Origin: JAFKFJ01 sp963786445
GTDB lineage: Bacteria; Pseudomonadota; Alphaproteobacteria; Acetobacterales; Acetobacteraceae
NCBI GenBank assembly: GCA_963786445.1
Contig: CAWAZU010000039.1
Location: 62,001 to 126,000, forward strand
DNA: 64,000 nucleotides
Direction of reading: 5' to 3'
The notes beneath the pieces were generated by a model that did not search any database, had not been told where the DNA came from, and saw only the letters and a list, made by a program, of their open reading frames with translations. Made by a program: the position numbers and the translations under genes. This document shows, piece by piece, positions 7,648 through 17,550 of this stretch. Positions within the stretch are counted from its first letter, which is position 1. Each line of letters starts with the position of its first letter.

Positions 7648-9195
7648 TCAGTTCGCCGCCCGCGGGGCGCAGCCGAGCTCGTGGGCGAAGGCGATGGTTT
7701 CGGCGCGGCGCGCGGTCTCGTGCCAGCACGGCCGGTCGCGGAACGCCGCCGCCATGTGCGGCAGCGTCGCACGGCTGTCGGCATCGAGGCCGAGCAGCGC
7801 CAGCACCACCACCGGCGCGTCGCCGGCGCGCGCGCGGATCGCCGCCGGCGCCGCGTCGCGCGGCACCACCAGCAGCCGCAGCCAGTCCGGCGCCGACTGG
7901 ATCACGGCGCCGACCACGCCGACCCCGTCATTGCCGCGCGGCACCAGCACCAGCCCGTCCGGCCCGGCGAGCGACGCGGCCTCCTGCGCCGCCGCGGCCT
8001 GCGGCTGCATGGTCTGTGGCATGCGCGCCAGGCCGGCGAGCGAGGCGGCCTGCACCGCCAGCACCAGCACCAGCAGCGCCGCCCCAGGCCGCGGCGGCAG
8101 CGTCGCCAGCGCCCCGGCCAGCAGCAGCGCGAAGAACGGCGTCGCGTAGGCGAGGTAGCGCAGCTCGATCGGCGTGTTGTCGAACACGAAGCCCAGCAGC
8201 AGCAGCCCGACCGGCGGCGCCAGCGCGGCGAAGGCGAGCAGCGTGCGCGCGCCCGGCCGGCCGAGGCGCGGCCAGCGCCAGGCGATCAGCGCGGCCAGCC
8301 CGGCCAGCAGCAGCGCCAGAGCGGCGCCCAGCGCGATCCGGCCGGCGCCTTCGGCATAGAGCGGCAATCCGCCGAGCACGTTGCCGGCGGCGTATTGCGC
8401 CAGCCGCGCCAGGCTCGGCAGGAGATGGAACGGCGGAAACTGATCGACGCGGCTGTCACGCTGGGCAATGAAGAAAAACAGATCGGCCGGCATCACCGCG
8501 GCAAACCCCAGCCCGGCCCCGAGCCACAGCAACGGCTGGCGGAAGCGGCGCAGCAGCAGCCAGAGCAGCGCCGCCACGCCGACGAAGGCCGCCAGATAGT
8601 TGGCAAAACTCGCAAGCCCCAACAGCAGCCCGCCCACCAGTGCAGGCGCGGGGCGGGAGCGCCGCTCGGCCCCCAGCAGCAGCCACACGCCGCCGAGCGT
8701 CAGCAGGTCGGCGAGCGCGAAGCCGCGGGCGACTGCGGCGATGTAGCTGAACCCGTAGCAGCCGAGGGTCAGCAGCATCGCCGGCAGCGGCGGCACCGCG
8801 GCGCGCACGGCGATGCCGCCCACCACCAGCAGCGAAGCCACCGCCAGCAGCACGGAGAACAGGCGCAGCCGGAACAGTTCGGGTCCCGTCAGCTCCCGCC
8901 ACGCCGCCGCCGCCCAGAAATACAGCGGCGGATGCACGTCGGTGGCGCGCAGGTCGCGGGCGATGCGCAGCGCGCTGCTGTGGCCGACGAACACGGCGCG
9001 CACGTCGCCGGCGCGGAACGGGGACGCCGGCCAGGCCGGCCGCGGCACGCCGCTGGCGAGAAACACCGTGTAGCCCTCGTCATATTCGGGACCGCGCCCC
9101 CAGGCTACTCCGGACAAGATAAACCCCGCGAGCAGAAGCAAGAATATCCCAGGAACGAGACCAAGCCGTCGGCGCCATAGCGCAATCGCGATCAC
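7648..9195 (-). CDS. GT39/ArnT-like membrane glycosyltransferase
   Basis: Polytopic membrane protein of the GT-C fold, which uses polyprenyl-phosphate sugars in the periplasm. A first membrane helix (about 12-32) is followed by EYDEGYT (Asp39-Glu40, the usual acidic catalytic pair), then TDVHPPLYFW near 86-95, and about ten more hydrophobic segments. It is 515 residues. The GtrB-like GT2 gene that starts 158 bases away in the opposite direction could make the lipid-linked donor. Substrate unknown. Confidence 0.82.
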   Translation of the reverse strand: MIAIALWRRRLGLVPGIFLLLLAGFILSGVAWGRGPEYDEGYTVFLASGVPRPAWPASPFRAGDVRAVFVGHSSALRIARDLRATDVHPPLYFWAAAAWRELTGPELFRLRLFSVLLAVASLLVVGGIAVRAAVPPLPAMLLTLGCYGFSYIAAVARGFALADLLTLGGVWLLLGAERRSRPAPALVGGLLLGLASFANYLAAFVGVAALLWLLLRRFRQPLLWLGAGLGFAAVMPADLFFFIAQRDSRVDQFPPFHLLPSLARLAQYAAGNVLGGLPLYAEGAGRIALGAALALLLAGLAALIAWRWPRLGRPGARTLLAFAALAPPVGLLLLGFVFDNTPIELRYLAYATPFFALLLAGALATLPPRPGAALLVLVLAVQAASLAGLARMPQTMQPQAAAAQEAASLAGPDGLVLVPRGNDGVGVVGAVIQSAPDWLRLLVVPRDAAPAAIRARAGDAPVVVLALLGLDADSRATLPHMAAAFRDRPCWHETARRAETIAFAHELGCAPRAAN

Positions 9196-9352
9196 GAGCC
9201 TGTGTCCTCCTGGAACCTAGAGAAGAAAACAGCGTCGGGCAGGCACCCGGTCCGGGGATGGGACATCGATATCATAAGCCAGCGTTGGAATGATCCAGGG
9301 ATCGCTTTTGTTTGACTTGATGATCCGTGATAGGCGGTTGAGGGAAAGATTG

Positions 9353-10375
9353 ATGCAGGACGATCCGGACGCGCGCAACATGCCGCCCGACCCCATGCTT
9401 TCGGTGGTGGTGCCGGTGTACAACGAGGGCGAAGGCCTGCCCGCGTTCCATGTCAGGCTGGCCCGGGCGATGAACGCGCTCGGCGAGGCGTGGGAGGTCG
9501 TCTATGTCAACGACGGCAGCCGAGACGCCTCGCTCGCCGTGCTGGAAGCGTTGCGTCGCGACGACCCAGCCTGCGCGATCGTCAATCTGAGCCGCAATTT
9601 CGGCAAGGAGATCGCGATGACCGCGGGCCTCGACCACGCCGGCGGTGCGGCGGTGGTGATCATCGACGCCGATCTGCAGGACCCGCCGGAGGTTATCCCC
9701 GATCTGGTCGCGGCGTGGCGGCAAGGCTGGGACATGGTGTACGCGCAGCGCCGCGTGCGCGAGGGCGAGGCCTGGCTCAAGCGGATCACGGCGGATGCGT
9801 TCTACCGGCTGATGCAGCGCATCGGCCGCGTCCGCCTGCCGCGCAACACCGGCGACTTCCGGCTGATGAGCCGGCGCGTGGTGGACGCGCTGCTGCAACT
9901 GCGCGAGCAGCACCGCTTCATGAAGGGCCTGTTCGCCTGGGTCGGCTTTCCCGCGATCGCGGTGCCGTACGACCGCGCGCCGCGCCATGCCGGGCGGACC
10001 AGCTTCAACTACTGGAAGCTGTGGAATTTTGCCCTTGAGGGGGTCACCAGTTTCACCGTGATGCCGCTGAAGGTCGCGACGTATCTCGGTCTCGCGACGG
10101 CGCTGTTCGCGGTGGCGTATGGCGGGCAGATCATCGTGCGCACACTGCTGTTCGGCAATCCGGTGCCGGGCTATCCCAGTCTGATGGCGGTGCTGCTGTT
10201 CCTCGGCGGCGCGCAGCTGATGACGCTCGGCATCATGGGCGAATATCTCGGGCGGGTGTTCAACGAGACCAAGGGACGGCCGTTGTATCTGGTCGAACGC
10301 TACGTGCCGAGCCGCCCGCTGCCGCCGCTGCGGCCCACCTTCGCCGACAAGGCGCGAGAGCCGGCGCGGGGGTAG
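9353..10375 (+). CDS. GtrB-like polyprenyl-phosphate glycosyltransferase (GT2)
   Basis: Transfers a sugar from a nucleotide donor to undecaprenyl phosphate on the cytoplasmic side. GT2 domain: LSVVVPVYNEGEGLPAF, VNDGSRDASL, NFGKEIAMTAGL and the DADLQDPPE metal motif. Two C-terminal membrane helices follow. ATG 9353 has GAGG upstream; an in-frame ATG at 9290 would add 21 untypical residues, and 9380 is also possible. It is convergent with the acyltransferase gene, with only 4 bases between the stops. Confidence 0.88.
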   Translation: MQDDPDARNMPPDPMLSVVVPVYNEGEGLPAFHVRLARAMNALGEAWEVVYVNDGSRDASLAVLEALRRDDPACAIVNLSRNFGKEIAMTAGLDHAGGAAVVIIDADLQDPPEVIPDLVAAWRQGWDMVYAQRRVREGEAWLKRITADAFYRLMQRIGRVRLPRNTGDFRLMSRRVVDALLQLREQHRFMKGLFAWVGFPAIAVPYDRAPRHAGRTSFNYWKLWNFALEGVTSFTVMPLKVATYLGLATALFAVAYGGQIIVRTLLFGNPVPGYPSLMAVLLFLGGAQLMTLGIMGEYLGRVFNETKGRPLYLVERYVPSRPLPPLRPTFADKAREPARG

Positions 10376-10379
10376 CGGC

Positions 10380-10934
10380 TCACTGGATATCCGTGTCGAA
10401 CAGCGGAAAGTACCGCGTCCGGTAGCGCAGGTCGCGTGTGCGCTCGCCGATGACGCGCGCAGGGTTGCCGGCGACGATCGTGTACGGCGCCACGTCGCGC
10501 GTCACCACCGCGCCGGCGCCGACCACCGCGCCCTCGCCGATCGTCACGCCGGGACAGATGATGGCGCGCGCGCCGATCCAGACATGGTCGCCGATCGTCA
10601 CCGGCCGCACCAGCGTGCCGAAATCCGGCGCCTGCGCATCGTGCGTCAATGTCTGAATCAGCGTGTAGTGTGAGATGTTGACGTTGCTGCCGATGCTCAG
10701 CGGACAGCGCCCGTCGAGATAGGTGAAGCGGTTGACCACACTGTTGTCGCCGATGCGGATGAAGGCGCCGGTGACGAAGCAGCCCATCGCGATGCTACTG
10801 TCGCGTCCGATCGCGACATGGCAGAACCGGCGGAGGAACCAGTGCCGCACGCGATACGGCGTCCAGTTCATGAACAGGTGGTTGCCCAGCCAGAACGCCA
10901 GCGCCGGCAGATAGCGCGTGCGCAGCGCACTCAT
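10380..10934 (-). CDS. LbH-fold acyltransferase (WcaF-like)
   Basis: Left-handed beta-helix O-acyltransferase that would acetylate a sugar. Hexapeptide repeats run through RIGDNSVVNRF, SIGSNVNISHY, VTIGDHVWIGARAIICPGV and TIGEGAVVGAGAVVTRDV, ending IVAGNPARVIG. The H in THDAQ (about residue 98) is the likely base. The start at 10934 gives an ATGA overlap with the upstream GT4 gene; the longer in-frame start adds 37 untypical residues. Last gene of a four-gene reverse-strand glycan operon. Confidence 0.85.
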   Translation of the reverse strand: MSALRTRYLPALAFWLGNHLFMNWTPYRVRHWFLRRFCHVAIGRDSSIAMGCFVTGAFIRIGDNSVVNRFTYLDGRCPLSIGSNVNISHYTLIQTLTHDAQAPDFGTLVRPVTIGDHVWIGARAIICPGVTIGEGAVVGAGAVVTRDVAPYTIVAGNPARVIGERTRDLRYRTRYFPLFDTDIQ

Positions 10935-12133
10935 CGCGCGGCCGCCGCGACGGCGTCGAAAACCGCGCGGTGCCGCGCCGCGATCGCCGACATGCCATAG
11001 CGCGCGTGCAGTTTTGCCCGTCCGCGCCGTCCCGCCTCGGCCCACGCCGCGCGATCGTCGGCGATGCGCTCCATCGCCCGGGCCAGGTCGGCGGCGATGC
11101 GGAAATCGCGCGTGTCGTAGGCGAGCCGGTCGAGCAGCGCCGAGTCAAGCGCCGTCACGTCGCCGTATTCGTTGGGGATCAGGATGCCGGTGTCCTCGCC
11201 CTCGATCACCTCGGCGGCGCCGCCGGTGTCGGTCAGGATCATCGGGCGCGCGAAACCCATCGCTTCGTTCATGGCGATGCTCCAGCCCTCGATGAAGGAG
11301 GGCAGCAGGAACGCATCGGCCATCGCGAACCAGCTCTCGACGTTCGGCGCGTAGCCGGGCAGCTGCATGTGTTCCGCCAATCCCTGCTCGCGCAGATACG
11401 TCTTCAGTTCATCGAGATGCGCCTGATGCACCACGTTGCCGACGCAGACGATGCGGATGTCGCGCCGCCGCGCCAGCACTCTGCGCAGCGCCGCCGCCAT
11501 CACGTAATGGCCCTTGTGCAGGTTGTAGGACGCGACGTTGAGGAACACGCAATCGTCGGGGCCGATGCCGAGCGCCGCGCGATCGACCGGCCGAGCGGCG
11601 GCGGCGCGGCGCGCCAGTTCGTCGAGGTCGAGCCCGTTCGGCACGGTCGTGATGCGTTCCGCGGCGATGCCGAGGCGAGCGGTCGCATACCGCGCCGCTG
11701 CCGGCGACACCGAGACGTAGCGCGTCACCATGCGGTCGTCGGCGGCGAAGCGCGCGCGCTGGGTCGCGTCCATGAACGCATAGACGTTGTGGATGAACGA
11801 CAGGATCGGCACGCCGCGCCGCGCCAGCAGCCGATAGCCGAGGGTGGAAAAATGCGACACGGCCAGCGTCGGCGCGAACGCCCGCAGCAGCCGCGCATAG
11901 GCGCGCTCCGCGCCCCGCGCCGGCAATCCCTCGACGTGCAGTCCGGCCGCGCGCGCCGCCGCGGCCAGGTCGCCGAGCCGGCCGACGCTGACGATCAGCG
12001 TCGGCACGCCGGCGCGATGCAGCGCCAGCGTGCTGTCGAGCGCGACCTTTTCCAGCCCGCCCTTGTCGAATGTGCCGAGCTCGACCAGCACCCGCAGCGC
12101 GGGATCGGGGCGGCGGAACAGGCGCGTCAGCAT
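10931..12133 (-). CDS. GT4 family glycosyltransferase
   Basis: GT-B-fold glycosyltransferase of 400 residues. Seen: N-terminal VLVELGTFDKGGLEKVALD (glycine-rich acceptor loop) and C-terminal LPSFIEGWSIAMNEAMGFARP, the E-x7-E donor site of GT4, followed by LTDTGGAAEVI. It overlaps the GT2 gene by seven bases and the acyltransferase gene by four. Donor and acceptor unknown. Confidence 0.88.
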   Translation of the reverse strand: MLTRLFRRPDPALRVLVELGTFDKGGLEKVALDSTLALHRAGVPTLIVSVGRLGDLAAAARAAGLHVEGLPARGAERAYARLLRAFAPTLAVSHFSTLGYRLLARRGVPILSFIHNVYAFMDATQRARFAADDRMVTRYVSVSPAAARYATARLGIAAERITTVPNGLDLDELARRAAAARPVDRAALGIGPDDCVFLNVASYNLHKGHYVMAAALRRVLARRRDIRIVCVGNVVHQAHLDELKTYLREQGLAEHMQLPGYAPNVESWFAMADAFLLPSFIEGWSIAMNEAMGFARPMILTDTGGAAEVIEGEDTGILIPNEYGDVTALDSALLDRLAYDTRDFRIAADLARAMERIADDRAAWAEAGRRGRAKLHARYGMSAIAARHRAVFDAVAAAAR

Positions 12134-13101
12134 GCGTCCAGGAACCGGCGACGCTGCGGCTCTGCGGTGACGTGGCGGTAGAAGTCATGCGCGTCGGCGA
12201 ACCGCGGGCGCAACGCAGCGAAATACAGCACCAGATCGGACACCGCCTTGTTGCGCAAAAACTCGGCGAACGCGGCAAAGCCGTCGTCGCCGCCGGACGG
12301 CAGCAGGCGCGGCCCCAGCGTGTGCAGCGCCTCCGCGATCACCGCCGCGAGTTCCACACGCACGCCGCGCACGTCCTCGGCGATGGTGTTCTGTTCATGC
12401 ACACGGTACAGCACCTGCGGCGTGTCGGCCGCGATGACGACCGGCACGCAGGCGAAGGCGCGGAGCAGAAAATCGAGGTCGTGGCAGTAGCGCAGCTGGG
12501 CGAATCCGCCGAGCCGCCGCCACAGCGCCCGCGTGAACACCATGTTCGACGTGGTGGCGACGAAATTCTCATTGAGCAGCGCCAGCGGCGGATGCGCCGC
12601 GCGAGCGGCGAAGTCGTGCGCGCGCCGCAGCCAGTCGGCGGCGACGCCGCCCGCCAGACGCTCGCCGCGCGCGTCGATCAGCGCGACGCCGCCGGCGACC
12701 AGTTCCGTCTGCTGCCCGGCGATCGCAAGCTGGCAGTGCGCCAGCTTGTCGGGGAGGAAAAGGTCGTCGGAATTCAGCACCGCGATCCAGTCCGCGTCCG
12801 CCTGCCGCACCGCCTCGTTGATGGTCGCCGCCGCGCCGCGATTCGGCTGGCGCAGCACGCGCACGGGGGCGACGCCGCGCAGCGCACGCTCGGCGATGCG
12901 CGCGCCATCGTCGCCGGAACCGTCATCGATCACCAGAATTTCGTGCGGCGGCGCGGTCTGCGCCAGCACACTGTCGAGCGCCGCCGCGACGTAGCGCGCG
13001 TGCTGATAGAGCGGGATGACGACGCTGACCGGCGCATCGCCCGCACGCGGCACCAGCCGTCGCATCGCCGGCGCGCCGCGCAGGCGCTGCAGCAGCGTCA
13101 C
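12127..13101 (-). CDS. GT2 family glycosyltransferase
   Basis: Nucleotide-sugar-dependent GT-A enzyme. Seen: VSVVIPLYQHARYVAAAL, LVIDDGSGDDGA, the LNSDDLFLPDKL acidic metal motif, and a YCHDLDFLLRAF segment likely to hold the catalytic base. I chose GTG 13101, which overlaps the preceding TGA (GTGA), over a longer frame to 13230 that would run 130 bases into the upstream gene. This gives 324 residues. Confidence 0.85.
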   Translation of the reverse strand: MTLLQRLRGAPAMRRLVPRAGDAPVSVVIPLYQHARYVAAALDSVLAQTAPPHEILVIDDGSGDDGARIAERALRGVAPVRVLRQPNRGAAATINEAVRQADADWIAVLNSDDLFLPDKLAHCQLAIAGQQTELVAGGVALIDARGERLAGGVAADWLRRAHDFAARAAHPPLALLNENFVATTSNMVFTRALWRRLGGFAQLRYCHDLDFLLRAFACVPVVIAADTPQVLYRVHEQNTIAEDVRGVRVELAAVIAEALHTLGPRLLPSGGDDGFAAFAEFLRNKAVSDLVLYFAALRPRFADAHDFYRHVTAEPQRRRFLDAC

Positions 13102-15194
13102 GGCGGCGTCGCGTCCACCGGCAGCGGCAGGTCGAGGTCGCGCAGCAATGCGGCCACCAGCTTGCGTCCGGCATCGAGCGAAAACCGCCGCCGCGCGAAG
13201 GCCAGTCCCGCATCCGACAGGCGCAGCCACAGCTCCGGCTCTTCGTACACCTCCAGCACCGCAGCGGCGAAGGCATCGGGGCTGTCGGCGATGCGCACGT
13301 TCACCCCGTCGGTCAGGCCCATGCCTTCGGCCGCGATCGGGCTGACCACGCAGGGCACACCGGCGGCGAGGCTGGACACCACTTTTCCCTTCACGCCGGC
13401 GCCGTAGCGCAGCGGCGCGATGGTCAGGCGGCAGCCGGCCAGCACCTGTTCGAGGTCATCCACCGGCCCGCGCAGCGCGATATCCGGTCCGGCCAGCGCC
13501 CGCACCTCCGGCGGCGCATCGGCGCCGACGATGGTGAGCTTGCCGTCGAGCCGGCCCGAGAGTCTCGGCCACACGTCACGCACGAAGCTGACCACGGCAT
13601 CGACGTTCGGCAGGTGGCGGAAGCCGCCGATGAACACCACGCCGCTTCGCGGGCCGAACGGCGCGGCACGGCCGGGGATGTCGCGCATGATCGGGATGAC
13701 GCTGGTGCGCGCGTGCGGCAGCAACTCGGCAATCAGGAACTGTTCAGCATCCGACAGCAGGATGGTGCGGTCGGCGCTGCCGATCGCACCCAGTTCCAGC
13801 TGCTGGATGCGGAACAACTCGTCCAGCGTCGCCGCCGAGCGTTCCAGCAGGGCGCAGCGCTCGTAGCGCAGGAAGTGCAGATCGACGGTGTTGAACACCA
13901 GCGGCGCGAACGGCGAATGGCGGCGCAGCTGCGCGAACAGCACCCCACCGGCCATGCTGGCGCGCGACACCACGATCAGGTCGTAGGCGCGGCGGTCGGC
14001 GGCGAGGAACTCGGTCACGTTGCGCCATGCCCCGCCGGTCGCCACCCGCACGCCGCGCCGGCGCAGATCATCGACGTAGCGGTCGGCGCGGTCGAGGTCG
14101 CTCGAGGGCAGCAGCGTCGGCTCCCAGCCGAGCGAGACGAACACGCGCAGCAGCGCGTGCAGGTCGGCCGAGCCGGAATCGCGGTCGGGCGTGGGGACGA
14201 AGTGCTCGACGAACAGCGCGCGCGGCGCCGCCGCCATCCTGATGCTGCCGAGCGCCGCCAGCCCGCCCATCCGCGCGATCCGCCGGCGTCGCACGCGCCA
14301 GCGGCCGAGCGCCGCCGCCCAGGCGTCGTGCAGCGGCGGGGCGGGCCGGACCAGCCGCGCGGCCGGCTGGCGCAACACCGTCAGCCCGGCGTCCCGCATG
14401 CGCAGCGCGAGATCCGCCAGCGCGTGATCGAGCGAGGCGATATCCGGGTCGAGCCCGCCGAAGCGCCGCCACAGCGAAGCCGGCACCATCACCGCGCCGG
14501 CCGGGGCGGCATCGACCGCGGCGGCGAAGCCGTGCTCCGGGTCGGTCGCGGCGGCACCGGCGCCGAGCGGCAGCAGATCGCCGTCCGCCGCCACCGCAGC
14601 ACCGGAGGCGATGATGCGCCCCGCAGGGTCGAGCAGCAGGGCGCCGGCCATGCCGAGATTGGGGAACGCGGCGAAACTGTCGGCCAGCACGGCGAGCCAG
14701 CCCGGGCGCGGCGCACTGCAACCGTCCCAGATCACCAGCCACTCGCCCGCCGCGCGCGCGGCTTCGGCATTGCAGGCGGCGGCGAGCGTCGTGCCGGGCG
14801 CGCCCGCACCTTCCAGCACCTCGAAGCCGAGTCCGGCCGGGGTCTGCGCGAGGCACGCTTGCCCATCGCCGGCGCACGGCGCGATCACCGAAACGTGAAC
14901 CGGCCCGCGCGCGATCGCGGGGGCGGCTTCGGGGGCCGGGGGCGCCTCCGGCGCCGCCGGGAGGGTCGCGGCCACCTCGTCCTGGCGCCGGCGACGGCGC
15001 GTCCGCAGCCGCCGCAACGGGGTGGTCAGCCACCAGGAGCGCGACTTGTACACTCTCGCCAGCTCGCGCCGAACGTCCAGAAGTTCGGCCATGGCGGCGG
15101 CGTATCGCTGTTCCAGGCCGCGGCGCGGCTCCGGCCGGTTCGCCTCGGGCGAAGCCCTGACCTCTGCCGGCAGATCAGCCCCGCCGCCTTCCAT
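13098..15194 (-). CDS. Two-domain glycosyltransferase (GT2-like plus GT4)
   Basis: 698 residues. The N-terminus has SRSWWLTTPLRRLR (about 51-64), an Arg/Trp stretch common just before glycosyltransferase domains. A degenerate GT2-like half follows with WDGCSAPRPGWLAVL. Then comes a GT4-like half with VFNTVDLHFLRYE, VVFIGGFRHLPNVDAV and APLRYGAGVKGKV. ATG 15194 is preceded by GGGAG six bases away; upstream in-frame ATGs (15233, 15362) lie in or beyond the terminator region. First gene of the operon. Paralogue of the genes at 45462 and 52597. Confidence 0.85.
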   Translation of the reverse strand: MEGGGADLPAEVRASPEANRPEPRRGLEQRYAAAMAELLDVRRELARVYKSRSWWLTTPLRRLRTRRRRRQDEVAATLPAAPEAPPAPEAAPAIARGPVHVSVIAPCAGDGQACLAQTPAGLGFEVLEGAGAPGTTLAAACNAEAARAAGEWLVIWDGCSAPRPGWLAVLADSFAAFPNLGMAGALLLDPAGRIIASGAAVAADGDLLPLGAGAAATDPEHGFAAAVDAAPAGAVMVPASLWRRFGGLDPDIASLDHALADLALRMRDAGLTVLRQPAARLVRPAPPLHDAWAAALGRWRVRRRRIARMGGLAALGSIRMAAAPRALFVEHFVPTPDRDSGSADLHALLRVFVSLGWEPTLLPSSDLDRADRYVDDLRRRGVRVATGGAWRNVTEFLAADRRAYDLIVVSRASMAGGVLFAQLRRHSPFAPLVFNTVDLHFLRYERCALLERSAATLDELFRIQQLELGAIGSADRTILLSDAEQFLIAELLPHARTSVIPIMRDIPGRAAPFGPRSGVVFIGGFRHLPNVDAVVSFVRDVWPRLSGRLDGKLTIVGADAPPEVRALAGPDIALRGPVDDLEQVLAGCRLTIAPLRYGAGVKGKVVSSLAAGVPCVVSPIAAEGMGLTDGVNVRIADSPDAFAAAVLEVYEEPELWLRLSDAGLAFARRRFSLDAGRKLVAALLRDLDLPLPVDATPP

Positions 15195-15271
15195 TGCTAA
15201 CTCCCGGACAGGTGTTGCACCGATGTTTCCCATGGTCCCCGCCGGGGAGCAATTGCCGCGAGCGCTACATG

Positions 15272-15304
15272 AAAAATCCCCGCCGGATCGTCGATCCGGC
15301 GGGG
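15272..15304 (-). terminator. Intrinsic terminator downstream of the LysR gene
   Basis: Perfect 12-bp stem CCCCGCCGGATC / GATCCGGCGGGG with a 3-base loop (15278-15304). On the reverse strand it is followed by ATTTTT. It lies between the LysR stop (15477) and the glycosyltransferase start (15194), both on this strand, so it separates the regulator from the glycan operon. Confidence 0.88.
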
Positions 15305-15476
15305 CGAGTGAACAGGAAGGTATCACGTCTGCGTCGCCAACGAACTGCCAGGGGCGCCGCAATCGATGCGCAAAACTTATGCGGTACAGTCATGCAACGC
15401 CAGTCGTCAGTTTCCACGGGCGCCATGCCTGCGTTGCATAGCTCAACGACTTACGGGCAGTTCCGCGTACGGTGCC

Positions 15477-16367
15477 TCAGGTCCGGTGCGTCAGCCGCGC
15501 CAGCAGGAAATCGCGGAATACGGCGACGCGCTTGGAGGTGCGCAACTCCTCCGGATAGACGAAGTACACGTCCACCTTCGGGGCTTTGACGTCGGGCAGC
15601 ACGCGGACCATGCCGTGCGCCTCCTCCTCGGCGGCCATGTAGTCGGGGAGCGCCGTGATGCCGATGCCGGAGCGCATCGCCATCACCATCGCCTGCAGGC
15701 TGTTGACCTCCAGCAGCGCCCGGCGAGGGTTGCCGGGGCGGCGGCCGAGCTCGGCCAGCCAGTTGATGTCGGGCACCGGCGGGCGGTATTCGCCGAACAG
15801 CACGATGCGGTGGTTGTCGAGCTCCTCCGGCCGCGTCGGCGTGCCGTGCTTGCGCAGATATTCCGCGCTCGCACACAGGTGCCATTCCATCGACATCAGG
15901 TGGCGCTGCACCAGGTCCGGCTGTTTGGGCGGATGCATGCGAATCGCGACATCGGCCTCGCGCATGGCGAGGTCGAGATCGGAGTCGTCCAGGATCAGCG
16001 ACATGGTGACGTCGGGATACTGGTCGAGGAACTGTTGCAGCCGCGGCGCCAGCCAGGTGGCGCCGAACCCGACCGTGGTGGTGACCTTCAGCCGACCGGC
16101 GGGCTTTTCCTTGCTCTCGGTCAGCAGCGCCTCGGTCATCGCGAGTTTTGCGAACACCTCGCGCACGGTGCGGTTGAGGCTCTCGCCCTGCTCGGTCAGG
16201 ATCAGCCCGCGGGCATGGCGGTGGAACAGCGGCACCTGCAGCGCCTCCTCCAGCGCCGAGATCTGCCGCGAGACCGCCGACTGGCTGAGGTTGAGCGTGT
16301 CGCCGGCATGCGTGAAGCTGCCGGCTTCGGCGACCGCGTGGAACACGCGCAGCTTGTCCCAGTCCAT
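15477..16367 (-). CDS. LysR family transcriptional regulator
   Basis: Winged helix-turn-helix regulator with a periplasmic-binding-protein-like effector domain, 296 residues, GcvA-like in style. HTH: FHAVAEAGSFTHAGDTLNLS then SAVSRQISALEEAL (about 9-45). Effector domain from ~90 to 290. ATG 16367 gives the usual N-terminus; a GTG two codons upstream has a better-placed AAGGAA and may be the real start. Target genes unknown; trxB lies next to it on the same strand. Confidence 0.88.
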   Translation of the reverse strand: MDWDKLRVFHAVAEAGSFTHAGDTLNLSQSAVSRQISALEEALQVPLFHRHARGLILTEQGESLNRTVREVFAKLAMTEALLTESKEKPAGRLKVTTTVGFGATWLAPRLQQFLDQYPDVTMSLILDDSDLDLAMREADVAIRMHPPKQPDLVQRHLMSMEWHLCASAEYLRKHGTPTRPEELDNHRIVLFGEYRPPVPDINWLAELGRRPGNPRRALLEVNSLQAMVMAMRSGIGITALPDYMAAEEEAHGMVRVLPDVKAPKVDVYFVYPEELRTSKRVAVFRDFLLARLTHRT

Positions 16368-16443
16368 CGTCACGGCATTCCTTCCGCCCCGCCCCGCCGG
16401 AAGTGCCGCAGTCGCGCTCGGCGGTGCCATCTGCATCCCCTGT

Positions 16444-17415
16444 TCAGTCGGCCGCCAGCGCGGGCGCGTCCGCCCCCTGCGCGGCCAGCCACTTTTCGGC
16501 CTCCAACGCGGCCATGCAACCCGTTCCGGCGGCGGTCACCGCCTGCCGCCAGACCTTGTCCTGCACGTCGCCGGCGGCGAACACGCCGGGGACGGAGGTG
16601 CGGGTGGTCCCCGGCGCGGTGAGCACGTAGCCCTCGTCGTCCATCGCCACCTGGCCGCGGAACGGCGCGGTGTTCGGTGTGTGCCCGATGGCGACGAACA
16701 CGCCGTCCACGTCGAGCCGGCGCTCGGCCCCGCTGCGCAGGTGCCGCAGCACCACGCCATCGACGGTCGCCGGCTGGCCGGCGCCGGTGATCTCGGCGAC
16801 CACGCTGTCCCACACCACGCGGATCTTGGGGTTGGCGAACAGCCGGGTCTGCAGAATTTTTTCCGCGCGCAGCGAGTCGCGGCGATGCACCAGCGTCACG
16901 CTCGCGGCCAGCCCGGCGAGATACAGCGCCTCCTCGACCGCGGTGTTGCCGCCGCCGATCACGGCGACCCGCTTGCCGCGGTAGAAAAACCCGTCGCAGG
17001 TGGCGCAGGCGGAGACGCCGAACCCTTGCAGGCGCTGTTCGCTCGGCAGGCCGAGCCAGCGCGCCTGCGCGCCGGTCGCGAGGACCACCGAATCGGCAAG
17101 GTAGCGGTCGCCCGAATCGCCGGTGGCGACGAACGGCGCGCGGCTGAAATCGACGCCGGTGACGAGGTCGTTGACGATTTCCGTGCCGACATGCTCGGCC
17201 TGGGCCGCCATCTGCTCCATCAGCCACGGCCCCTGGACCGGGTCGGCGAAGCCGGGAAAATTCTCCACCTCGGTGGTGATCATCAGTTGCCCGCCCGGCT
17301 GCAGCCCGGCGACCAGCAGCGGCGCCAGGCCCGCGCGCGCGGCATAGATCGCGGCGGTATAGCCGGCCGGGCCGGCGCCGATGATCAGGATGCGGCTGCG
17401 GAGGGTCTGCGGCAT
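16444..17415 (-). CDS. trxB: Thioredoxin-disulfide reductase
   Basis: NADPH:thioredoxin reductase flavoprotein of the cytoplasmic redox system. FAD loop IIGAGPAGYTAAIYAARAG near residue 10, redox-active CATC at 137-140 (SACATCDG), NADPH loop VAVIGGGNTAVEEAL, C-terminal GVFAAGDVQDK. It is 323 residues, normal. ATG 17415 starts right at the family N-terminus; the open frame runs further upstream without family similarity. Confidence 0.95.
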   Translation of the reverse strand: MPQTLRSRILIIGAGPAGYTAAIYAARAGLAPLLVAGLQPGGQLMITTEVENFPGFADPVQGPWLMEQMAAQAEHVGTEIVNDLVTGVDFSRAPFVATGDSGDRYLADSVVLATGAQARWLGLPSEQRLQGFGVSACATCDGFFYRGKRVAVIGGGNTAVEEALYLAGLAASVTLVHRRDSLRAEKILQTRLFANPKIRVVWDSVVAEITGAGQPATVDGVVLRHLRSGAERRLDVDGVFVAIGHTPNTAPFRGQVAMDDEGYVLTAPGTTRTSVPGVFAAGDVQDKVWRQAVTAAGTGCMAALEAEKWLAAQGADAPALAAD

Positions 17416-17550
17416 GGCTCGTCTGCAACTGTGGCGGGCCAGCATATCGGGGGCGCCGTCGCCAGAACAAGGAAGCATGCGCAAAGTGGCCTTGCCGGGC
17501 CGGAGTCGTGCAATGATATTTCGCGTCGCGCCTGCCGGAGAGCCGAACGC